From contig JAXBDG010000016.1 in NCBI GenBank assembly GCA_036320915.1, forward strand, positions 496,001 through 560,000: a stretch of 64,000 nt of DNA. The letters are read 5' to 3'. The notes beneath the pieces were generated by a model. That model saw only the letters and a program-made list of their open reading frames with translations, did not search any database and was not told where the DNA came from. Both the position numbers and the translations under genes were made by a program. This stretch comes from Linnemannia elongata. Its lineage: Eukaryota; Mortierellomycota; Mortierellomycetes; Mortierellales; Mortierellaceae. Below, piece by piece: positions 54,801 to 64,000 of the stretch; position 1 is the stretch's first letter, and every line of letters begins with the position of its first letter.

Positions 54801-57800
54801 GTCTTCGTTTTTTGCTTCCTTACCTTCAAGAATCCCACCTTGGAAACACATCTTGTTCCAGGACTGAAGCATGCCAGAAGTGTACCTCCAGGCACTACTA
54901 CTGCCGTCACGCTTTTGGAACTTGGCACCAGCAGAGGGGGAGGAAGTGGGATGGACAAGATCGCGTTGGAGGGTGATCTCAAGCTGCCCGTTCTTGGTCG
55001 TCACTTGGTCCGACGAGTAATGCTCCAGTGTCCCCATCGCCGTTGACGGTGGCAAATTCACCGCCTCCCTAAATAATCGCATTTCAAAAACCCCCAAAGA
55101 AAAAAAAACAAAAAGGAGGGGAGGGAGCATGGGTCAGAAAAAGGCAGAGAGTACGCTCAGTTACCACAGAAAAAAAAACAACAAATTTCCTTACCAGTTA
55201 GGATCCTGTCCAGGTGCAAAACTGCGCCCATCTAGATTAAACTCATCCGAAAACACCAAATCCCAAAGCTCCCCATCCTTCGCAACAGTGGTCCTCTTAT
55301 CCTGCGGTGTATCCTCATCTACCATCCCCCTCATCGCAGCCTTCACAACTGTTGATGTTGCTGTCTTTGACATCGGTCCCACCAACCCTGCTATACCAAC
55401 ACCCCCTTGCGGATGTTGCTGCTGCTGAGTACCAATCGCAAACCTCACTTGAGACAATGCCGCGTTCGCAGCACTAGCAGCCTCTTCTGCGGCAGCTTCG
55501 GCAGCAAGACGATCCTTCTTGAGACTTGAGGCGATCGGGTATCCGAGGATGAGGAGGATGAGGCCACAAAGGATGAGGAACATACTGGTGATGTTGACCA
55601 AACCCCGACAGGAGCACATTCCTTCAAAGGGGGATGGGTCGGGAAGGTGCATGAGTTTTTCGGAGATTGAGGACTGGGTTGATGATTGGCGAGTTCTGCG
55701 CGGTGGGGACATGGAGGATGACGAGGAGGAAGAAGGACGGTGGAGGAACCCGAATCCGAAAGCGCCGCCGCGGTTTGCAGGTTTTTCAAGGTCTCCTCCA
55801 CCGACACCGACACCAGCGGCAGAGTGACCAGGATGGCGGGCATGGTCATCATCGGTATCTACGAGGAGAGTAGTGGTCGATGACATGGCTGTTGGGTGAT
55901 ACACTCCTGATCCATGCAGAAACTGCTGTTGATGGTGCTGCTGATTAACTGTCGTCGCTAATGAGTTCACAGAACTCGACTTGTTGCTGTTGAGCGACGA
56001 CAACGACGAGTTGTTATTGTTGTTGATCCTGCAATGCATGGACCCAAATGGGCCTTGACCATCATATCCCAAAAAACTCCGGGCTTGAGCACGGTCTCGC
56101 TCAAACTGACCAATGTAGTCGTTACTCGTCAATGGACCCGTCATCGAGTCGACAGATATGGTGGTGTTGGACCTGTTGAGGTTAGAGGTACTGGAGGTAG
56201 AGGTAGGGGCATGGCTGTAGGCGGCGCGGGCGCGTTGGGCAGCCGCCATGGCTGCGGCGGCTAGGGAAGAGGGCAATTGAGTGCTGTTGGCGGCGGTTGC
56301 GGCTTTGACAGGAACGGCTACGGATGAGGGTGTAGAAGAAGAAGGAAGGCCGAGGCGGTGGAAGGTCCGGGTTGGTGTAGTGGTTTTGCTCATTGTCATT
56401 GACAAATAGTCAGACGAGTCGTCGTCGTCACTGCTGGTCATGACAGTCGTTGTTGTCGAAGAAGAAGAAGAGTTGGACAAGGAGGTGAGAGGTGGTGGGG
56501 AGAAAGACACAGGCGTAGCCGATAGAGCAACAGAGGCCCCACTGCTGGGTACATGTTTGGGAACAACAATCGTTGGCACCATGACAGGAGTGTTCTTGCG
56601 TCGCGAAACAGGCGAAAAAGAAGCTCGGCCGCCATCGATCCCTGTGGTAGCGGCACTTGATGAAGAAGTGTACCCCTGCTGGACCTCAGAGTATCCTCCA
56701 AACCCGCCAGTCGTCGTCTGAGATCGACGCAGGTATGCAGTAGGCGAGAAGGGTGGTGGTGAAATGTTACCCATCCCACTACCGCTCCCCACAGGAACTG
56801 TGGAAGAACGACTTAGACCTGTGGCGGAATGGATGAAATCCCGTAAGGAGGGGAAGGATGAGAAGGTAGCCAGGGGTGGAGGAGAGACTGCCTTGCGGGT
56901 AGGACCAAAGGTCATAGAACTCGACCTATGATCTGCTCGACCATGGCCGAGTATATAGTCACCATCGGTATCACCGCGGTTGTCAAAGACAAGGTCCTGA
57001 CCTCCACCGCCATCAGAGTGATCGCCATTCATCATCCGACGCATGCGCTCATCTTCATCCTGGTCTTGAGACTTCTTGGCCTGGCCTTTGGCATCGTTCT
57101 GGAGTGAGTTGGAGTTGGAGCTTAGGGAACCCAAAAAAGTGGACGCGCCCTTCTTGAGACGGAAGAATGGAGAATCTGACGATTCCGCCACGTTCAAAGT
57201 AGTAGCACCGTTGCTGCCGCTTCCGAGTGCCTGGGTCGAGTAAACGGTCATGGGTGGCGAGGCAAGCGAGATGGTCGTATACTCTGCTGCAGACGACGAA
57301 ACAGGCCGCGCCGACGAAGGAACGGGAGCATGGACAGGGACAGGGACAGCATCGTCATGACGGACCTTGTGGAAAGAACCTCCGACGCGGATAGCAGCAG
57401 TACGAGGATGCATCATCCAATCCTCCATCCCGGCCATAGCTCCCTTCCCCAGTCGAGGAATAACACCTTGTTCTGTCTCGACCCTAGTCGTCGCATCATC
57501 ACTACTCCTCCTCCGTCCACCCATTCGCCCTTTCAAGAACTGGTCTCCTTGTGTCGCAGATAGGCCTAATCCATCGTCTTCGTCGTCGGTACCCTGGAGC
57601 AGCATATCGTCACAGGAGTCCCACGGGTCCAATGAATCCATCACGGCAGCAACTCCATGCTTACGAGACTTCTTGGCTCCTCGAGTGGCTTTGTTACTCC
57701 TCTTGCCTATTATACTAAATCGAGACGCTTGGCTGGACTGATGACAAGTAGAGCCCGATAGACTAGACGATGAATCGGTGCCAGAGGAGGTTCCAAAGGT

Positions 57801-58952
57801 ATTACGCTTGAGGGACCATGAAGTAGATACAGGCTTTGACGCAGGGGCGGTAGGATCCTTCTTTATCTCAGCGCCAATATGATCTACCACCTCATCCTCG
57901 GTCGCCCTCCCACCCAAAGACCCAAAGGAAGTAATACGCTGAAAGAGGTTGGTGTAGATAGCAGTTGACCGATTCGTCTTGTCTTTCTTCTTGCTGGCCT
58001 CCAGCCTGTCAAACTCTTCATCCAGCGGTGACGAGATCGACGACAAAGGCGAAGGTGTGAAGGTAGTGGTCAACAGTGCGGGGTTGGCGTTGACAAGAGA
58101 AGATCCTCGACGGTGGTGGCGTTTGCTGGAGGAGGTAGAGGGTGGAGGGGAGGGGGTCGCGAGGGAGATGGAGATTTCTGGGACGATGTCCTTTTGGGCG
58201 TTGTTGTTGGATGTTGTATGGGTCATGTTGCGGGAGAGGGAGATGGGGCGTTGTTGGATCTGGGCTTTGGGGGTTGAATAGATACTAGACTGGAACGAGT
58301 CTCGCTGTTGCTGTTGACTGCGAGAGGTTGGGGGTGTACTGGCAGTGACCGTGGCGACCGATCCTTCTGGCTCTTCAAAATCCTTTGCCTGTGTTGATAT
58401 CTCTGATAATGGTGAAGAAGACATGGATGTCAACCCTGCTTGCTCCAAGGCATCTTCCTGCTGTTTGGGGACCTTCAAAGACTTGAAATGCTCCCTGTGG
58501 GCATTGGCATTATTAGGGTCCAGCGCCGCCAGAGTATCCCTCCTAGCCCTAACCACACTTTCCTCATCCTCATCTTCATCCTCTTCATCCTCTTCATCGT
58601 TTTCTTCTGCGCTGCTATGGCGATCAAAGGGGTTCGCACGAATGACGGAAAAGGGGTTATAGTTGATTGGTCTCCACTGTTGTTGCTGTTGTTGTTGCTG
58701 GGATGCTGCAAACTCTGAAGCTGTGAGTGGTGCAGTTGCTACTATTGTTGTTGAATTATCATGTTGTTGTTGTTGTTGTTGTTGTTGTTCTTTGGTATAG
58801 TCGCTGTTAACCATCTCTGTGAAAGGGTTCTTCACCATGAGCTTCACCTTTTTCGACCTCATATTGTTATTGCTGTTGTTGTTGTTGGAGGCGCTAGTGT
58901 TGGTTGACTTCTTGTTGCTTCCCTTCTTGCCCATCGTTGCTGTATCTGGCAT
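53340..58952 (-). CDS. KRE6: Very large SKN1/KRE6-like beta-glucan synthesis protein, catalytic Asp lost (3 exons, 1762 aa)
   Basis: Exons: 58952-55195, 55068-54824 and 54625-53340, joined in phase. Residues 1-1100 are low-complexity (Ser, Gln, Thr), with SH3/kinase-type Pro-Ser motifs. One TM helix (FLILCGLILLILGYPIA, about 1125) makes it type II. The lumenal part is plainly SKN1/KRE6: VFSDEFNLDGRSFAPGQDPNW, WRYTSGMLQSWNKMCF, VSLPGSP, GNLARYGYSASMDGVYPF, RGAPE, IPQEPMSIVLSLG, FPAVMKVDYIRLYQ, CDPIDHPTAEYI. GH16-type members carry E-I-D-x-x-E. Here it is E-M-T-L-L-E (54381-54401), so the central Asp is Thr, and the GLWP Trp is Lys. A 250-residue insertion follows. Family role: cell-wall beta-1,6-glucan. 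Start at MPDTATMGKK; the longer frame upstream is leader DNA. Confidence 0.82.
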
Positions 58953-60838
58953 GGTTGAACGAAAAGAACAGGAAAAAAAATATACGGCGGGGTGTTGATT
59001 TCGCGTTAGCAACTTTTTTTTTAGAAACAAAAAAAAAATGGCAGAAAGAAGATAAAAAGAAACAGCGGCACGCGTACATGTGGTTGTGCTGGTGTGTTGA
59101 TTTTCCTGAATAAGATGGGAGAGAGAGAGAGAGAGAATGACGGCGGTTTGGGTGTGTACGCCGTCCGGTGAATTAAAAAGGTGTAAGTAAAAAAAAAAAA
59201 AAAAAGTTATGTGCTGGTCTGTCTGTTGTGTGAATATGGGTGAAATTATGGGTGTGTGCGATGCAAAAAAAATGAGGGGTGTGGCGGTGAATAGAGACAA
59301 GTATGAGCTGTGTGATATCGTTGCAGCGAGGCAGGGGATGTAAGGAAGGAGGATGGGGATGGATGGAGAAAGATGGGGAAGTGAAGTGAAAGTATGGTTA
59401 TGAGTGAAGGGCAACAAAAATAAGAAAGAACCTGAACGAGAGGAGAAAGAAGAAAGAGGTGAAAAGACAAAAGGACGAGAAGAAAACTGCATATATTGAT
59501 CTGACTATGGCCGTCGCTATGACCATGAGGTGCGTTTGATACCATGAGGGACCATACAAAGAGAAGTCGACAAGAGATTCGATACTGCTCTTGCTGTGCC
59601 GCAGGGTCCGTTACGGTAGCATAGCAGTAGTAATAGCAAACAATAGCAAAAACAAATAAAAATATTGCTGGCACTATCATGGCTTGTTTGAATGGAGAAG
59701 TGGTAAAAAAGGGTGAACATAAGGAACGATGAGGTTTGACACTGCGAGGCAAAGAAAGGCGTTCTACTTCCCACCGGGTAAGCACATCTCTGTCCCTTCT
59801 ATCTCGTGGCAAAAGATGATATATAATACAGGTCCAGAATAAGCGCCACGGGCGATGATGATGATCACGGAGAAGGGTCCCGGTAGGAGCCGGAATCAGA
59901 ATCAGATCCTGACAAGCGTGTGCAAGAAGGAAAGTAGGAAAGGAAAGAAAGAAAAGAGCAAATAAATGTACGTCTCCGTGATTTTTTTTTTCATTGTTCC
60001 CTTGAATCAGTCGCACCTAGAGAGGAAATGGATCGACGGGCAAGGAGGAGTAATTTCCACACAGATTGGTTATTGGAGTAGCTGGTCAACAATTAAAAAA
60101 AAAATAGATAGAAAATAGATATATGTTCTCAATGGAGGGTCGGCAGTGATGATGTACGGATGGCTAGTACACACCTAAGACTCTTTCGCAGGTACGATGA
60201 CATGTTTTTCTTTCATCGTTCACTCTGTTCCCCTTATCTTGTTTGCATGTATTTGTCACCCTCCATTCACCTGTTCATTACCTTATATCTCTATCGCGCT
60301 CGCATTTTCGTCTCTACAGGTGGCGCATCGTCAGTTTCGGTCGCGCTGACGCGCGTAGCTTTGTCGCGTACTCATGATGTTTTAATGACACGTTGAATCC
60401 TATTTTCTTTAGTGAGCTGAAGAACAAGATGAAACTGGTGTGCGAGATAAAAAAAATTCCTGCGAGCAATCAATGGTAGAAAAGACAGGTGTGAATAATG
60501 CAATAGCGTGAACGTTATGGTTAGGCGGATAGAAGGAATAGGGGGCAAAAAATTCAGGCACAGAAAAGAAATATGACCTTGAATCAGACACTCGACCCCC
60601 TTACTCGAATGACTTTCGTTCAAAGTGCTCAAATGTAAAAACCTTACACCTATGGCGCCGATACCAAACTGAGGTCTGGAGGTGCCAATGTGGTATTGAC
60701 AGAGGGCCCCCGGGCCCAGGTCGGCCCCCTACCAATTTTTTTTTTGGGCCAGCGCGCCAATTTTCGCGAAATTTACGGAAATGTATTTTCAGAATTAGGA
60801 ACAAAATCTTCCAGCAGAACGTCATTAAACATCAAATA
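58953..60838. other. Intergenic, promoter side of the SKN1/KRE6-like gene
   Basis: 1.9 kb. On the minus strand the sequence is pyrimidine-rich up to about 59500. A GA repeat lies at about 59121-59136. The GC-rich patch 60707-60735 (GGGCCCCCGGGCCC) is the only compositional oddity near the tRNA. The long minus-strand frames are low-complexity and not called. Confidence 0.5.
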
Positions 60839-60910
60839 GCAGGATTAGCTCAGTGGTAGAGCAGCCGACTGCAGATCGGCAGGTCTCCGGTTCAAACCCG
60901 GAATTCTGCT
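60839..60910 (+). tRNA. trnC-GCA: tRNA-Cys (anticodon GCA), no intron
   Basis: 72 nt, all four arms fold. Acceptor stem GCAGGAT/ATTCTGC (one G-T pair). D arm with AGCTCAGTGGT (A box). Anticodon stem GCCGA/TCGGC around loop CTGCAGA, anticodon GCA. T arm TCCGG-TTCAAAC-CCGGA (B box GGTTCAAAC). Discriminator T. CCA is not encoded, as expected in eukaryotes. Confidence 0.95.
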
Positions 60911-60912
60911 TC

Positions 60913-60916
60913 TTTT
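60913..60916 (+). terminator. Pol III terminator of tRNA-Cys
   Basis: TTTT starts 3 bases after the tRNA, with a second T run (TTTTT) 7 bases on. Confidence 0.75.
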
Positions 60917-61280
60917 GACTTTTTGAATTAAATCTGTTCTGTTCTGCTCTTCGAACAGGCGAGGATTTTTTTTCTTTCTCGAGGGATGGAAGGGACGTGG
61001 AAAGTGCGAGAATCTCCCATGGGTGACATACTTTTTTGTTCTTTCTTCTTTTCCCGCCATTCTTGTTCATCCAATTCTTTTCCTTTTCTTCACTCACTTA
61101 CTCACCCACTCGCTCGCTCACTTACACTCATCCTGACTTGATTCTCTCATCCACTCGAACGAGCGACTTCCCATTCTTTATCCTCATTCACTTACTTTTT
61201 TACTCTATCGCATTTCAATTCGACTCGAGTCAACTCAAACAGCCCAACATTCATTCACAACAGCAACAACTTCAAGGACT
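60917..61280. promoter_or_regulatory. Promoter and leader of the Hikeshi gene
   Basis: Pyrimidine-rich with CACTC/CTCGCTC repeats. No other gene seen. Confidence 0.5.
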
Positions 61281-62559
61281 ATGTTTGGCTGTATTGTTGC
61301 AGGGCGCCTGGTAAGGACAAGAGCCTCTTTGACCGTGCCTCCTTTCAAAAGAGGAACCTGTCGAACAATTTACGCGGACTCGGACACGGAGATACACTAA
61401 AGAGAACGAAGATACAACATACAACAAACAACAAACAAGCAAGGACCTGCCCAGCGGACCATACATCCATGCCGTTGTCCTACCTACCACCATTAGCACG
61501 CCCCTTTTCATTTCCTTCGATCTACATGAACCACATGGGAACGGACAAGTAGGATTTGCACACAGACAAGGAAACAGGATACAAACAGAACAGACACACA
61601 GCCAGCCGATCGATAGATTGATCCTCTATGGACTGACTATGAATGTAAACAATTTCGATGGGAAAAATAGGTGCAGACAAACTTGCAGCAGGTGGATGTG
61701 AACAAGTTTACGTTCCAGCTGGACGATGCAGAGGCGATCAACCACATTGTTGTCTTTCTCCTAGGAACCATTCCTTTTCAACAGGGGTTTGCAGCCACTG
61801 TCCATCTTTTATGGCCCAATAAGACTTGGCAACTCCTCGGCATGTACGTCTCTTCTCTCTCTTCTTTTTTCAATGTTGTTTTCGCTTTATGTTCTCGGTT
61901 CAATTGCCCTCTGTACTCGTACTTTACATACTCACATACATTCTACCTGTTTTTCTCTCATTTGTGTTTGTCGCGTGAATGACATCCAATCTGAAACAAA
62001 CAAACATAGGCTGTCGAATGAAAAGGCGAGCGCGATCTTTCGTCTGAAGGCCAGTGGATCCAAATCCACAGCACAACCATCCACAACAGGAGCATCTATC
62101 ACCGACATGTCCATCGACAGCTCATCGTCAACAACAACAACACCCATCACTGCAACCCTCGGCATCTCCATCGAACCTATCGATGTAGTCAAGAGCCAGA
62201 TCGCAACCCTCGCCTCCTCTTCCTCCTCCTCCTCTTCAACATCCACAGTACCCAGCAATGCCCTCGTCCCCCTCTCTTCTATCAACAACAGCAACACAAC
62301 AACAACTTCACCTGATTCTGTGGCAGCACTTGCTCAAAAGGTGATGAGTCACCTTTACAACCATGTCACCTCATTTGCAACAGCGGTAGTACCACAGGGA
62401 TCAACTGTATTGGTACCGACAGGAGGACCTGGATCAGCCATGGGCGCGTTAGCGAACCAAGCAGATATGACTTTCCTGCCTGTGCGGGCTTTCAATGACT
62501 GGTTCCAGAATGTGGTCCGCAAGGCCAAAGCTGACCCCATGTTCTTGACCCGGGAGTGA
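61281..62559 (+). CDS. OPI10: Hikeshi / OPI10-family Hsp70 nuclear import factor (3 exons, 250 aa)
   Basis: Exons: 61281-61310 (30 bp), 61671-61843 and 62010-62559. Introns of 360 and 166 bp join in phase. MFGCIVAGRLVQTNLQQV, INHIVVFLLGTIPFQQG, WQLLGM and AIFRL match human Hikeshi (MFGCLVAGRLVQTAAQQV, INHVVVFMLGTIPFPEG, from memory). ISIEPIDVV and the end FNDWFQNVVRKAKADPMF also fit (KWYENFQRRLAQNPLF). Hikeshi carries Hsp70 into the nucleus during heat stress. In budding yeast the homolog OPI10 was found through an inositol-related phenotype. A Ser/Thr-rich insertion of about 40 residues (SSSSSSSSTSTV...) lies in the middle, so the protein is longer than human (197 aa). Confidence 0.9.
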
Positions 62560-63250
62560 TCTCTCGCGGTCCACCCTTTGTACACCCTTCTTTTGTATTA
62601 TCCATTACTCATTTAGCACATCTGTTTCATTCAATAAAATAATGGCAGTACGCCACCTCTAAGATAGTTTTTGTCCACGGAGGTCTAGCATAGGAAGAAG
62701 TAGCAAGGATACACAAAACCACATGCCTACCTACGCGAGGACTCTTTCCCTATTCTTCCAAGTTGTGCTCGTAGGAAGCAAGTAGGGATGACAAGTAGCT
62801 CGGTGTGTTGTGTAAGTTGCACAGTGCAATCTTGGTCCGAGATGTTATTCCTTCGAGGGGATGAGTGCACAGTCCGTTCTCGTTATTATCCTATCGGAAG
62901 AATGAAAGAGAAGCAATGCAAAGTTCGTGTGCCTGAGCTGTGAACGACGGCCCGAATCTGTCAGCAGCAATCACTTCGATTTGGACGAAAAAGGTATTTT
63001 TTTTTTAGCCTCTCAGAGAGCAACGGAGGAGAGAGTAAAAAGCCTTGGCCTTCTTTCTTTTTCTTTCTTTTTTACTTTCTACTGCAACAATCAGCAAGCC
63101 AGCAAGCAAGGAGCCGGGATTACATCACCCCATCCTTTCCTTCCTTTCCTTTTCTTTCTTCTTCTCTCCAACACTGATCGCCATCCTGCTTCCAAGCATT
63201 CATAAATTCATTCCCCTTCTCATTCGCACTAACGACAAAAAAGGAGGACC
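62560..63250. other. Intergenic
   Basis: AATAAAATAATGG near 62633 fits a poly(A) signal for the Hikeshi gene. CT-rich leader of the next gene from about 63120. No gene seen. Confidence 0.55.
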
Positions 63251-64000
63251 ATGGAACTACAGTGCAAGGACCCTTGCCCGTCCATAGCCGGTCAAGCCGA
63301 GGACAACAACCACAATACCAACAACGCCAAAGACAACAGCGCTGACACCAACATCAACTCACTACTCCCCAAGAAGCGGACAGTCCCTCTTCCCCGCCCG
63401 GGCGAACTCTTGATCTACGACTGCCGCCCTTCTCCCTCTTACACCCATGCGACCACTGCAACAGCACAGGAGACAGCCACATTTCTATTGAAGAATGATG
63501 ATACCTGCTTGGCCTCCTCTCAGTCCCCTTCGTCGTCAGGGTCCAATGATGCCACAGCCGGGATAACATCCACTTCCCCTCCTACGACTCCCATGCCTGC
63601 ACCTCAGGAAGCAACTTTTACTCGAGACGACAGCAATACCGCCGATCAAGGTATGTCTTTGAAAGTCTTCTTGTCAAAGAGATCTGGACATATCATGTTT
63701 CCGTCGTTAATTGTTGCCATTCACTGTTAACACCCTCCGTGTTGCTCATTCATGTGTCGTCTGATTGCTCACGCCTCTCTTTGGTTTCTTTCATTTTCGT
63801 CCTCTTGGTCACCCTGCTCCTCTTCTCCTCTCTCGCTCTCCTTTCTCGCGCCTCTCTTTATGTCACTGTTCCTAATGACTGAACCTCCTTTTTGTAGACG
63901 ATGGATCAGATTCGCCTTCTCCTCTTCCTAGAGCATCATTATCATATTCAGGAGCTGCACCAGGTGCTGCGACAGACAACTACCATCACGACACCTTCAA
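63251..64000 (+). CDS. Unknown protein, 5' end (at least 2 exons, runs off the window)
   Basis: Exon 1 is 63251-63650 and exon 2 is 63898 to beyond 64000. The 247-bp intron (GTATGT...TGTAG) joins at phase 1. The 167 residues visible are Asn/Thr/Ser/Pro-rich with a short basic-Pro motif (PKKRTVPLPRPGELLIYDCRPSP) that may be a domain edge. The ATG is preceded by AAAAGGAGGACC. I do not recognise it. Confidence 0.65.

Noticed and set aside
58953..59492. Upstream extension of the SKN1/KRE6-like frame
   Set aside because: The added part is pyrimidine-rich leader encoding low-complexity Phe/Leu/Ser/Pro with no conserved start.
59246..60016. 256-codon minus-strand frame
   Set aside because: Low-complexity translation over promoter DNA, no domain and no splice support.

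Overview
The window looks like nuclear DNA of an early-diverging filamentous fungus, most probably Mortierellomycota (Mortierella sensu lato). The evidence is: short spliceosomal introns (GTAAGT-type donors, YAG acceptors, mostly 90-310 bp) that join in phase in every multi-exon gene I could rebuild; a fungal SKN1/KRE6 wall-glucan gene; a fungal MscL channel; a Crypton-type (Ndc10/GCR1-like) recombinase; and large intronless F-box and Sel1-repeat families. The phylum is inferred from remembered family style, not from a search.

Layout. (1) 1-3.2 kb: the 3' part of a Crypton-like tyrosine recombinase, convergent with a two-exon zinc-finger/coiled-coil gene, then AT-rich DNA with two copies of a 20-bp palindrome. 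(2) 4.1-11 kb: six tandem, same-strand, intronless copies of a small protein with two CxxC pairs and an XPA-like (nucleotide excision repair) core. Four are open and the two end copies are pseudogenes. (3) 11.3-19.7 kb: intron-containing housekeeping genes, EMC2 (-), MscL (+), an RBR E3 ubiquitin ligase (+) and a PAP2-like two-TM/disordered protein (-). (4) 20.8-47 kb: a cluster of F-box/LRR-like genes. Five copies of one family are open with a normal start (A, B, D, I, J), one has ATA where ATG is expected, and several are chimeric or broken. One divergent F-box gene also lies here, with a Sel1-repeat gene, a small secreted cysteine protein, a decayed glycosyltransferase-like gene and a 309-bp foldback transposon with 122-bp inverted repeats and a 9-bp target duplication. 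(5) 49.6-64 kb: a NIPA-type Mg2+ transporter with a long tail, a very large SKN1/KRE6-like protein, tRNA-Cys(GCA), Hikeshi/OPI10 and the 5' end of an unknown gene.

The window has two compartments. Conserved genes carry 1-5 introns, while the expanded arrays are intronless, tandem and rich in pseudogenes, which is a birth-and-death pattern. The least expected items are the XPA-like tandem array and the Mutator-type foldback element. The F-box proteins would act as SCF substrate receptors and the RBR protein as a separate ubiquitin ligase, but nothing in the sequence ties them to one pathway.
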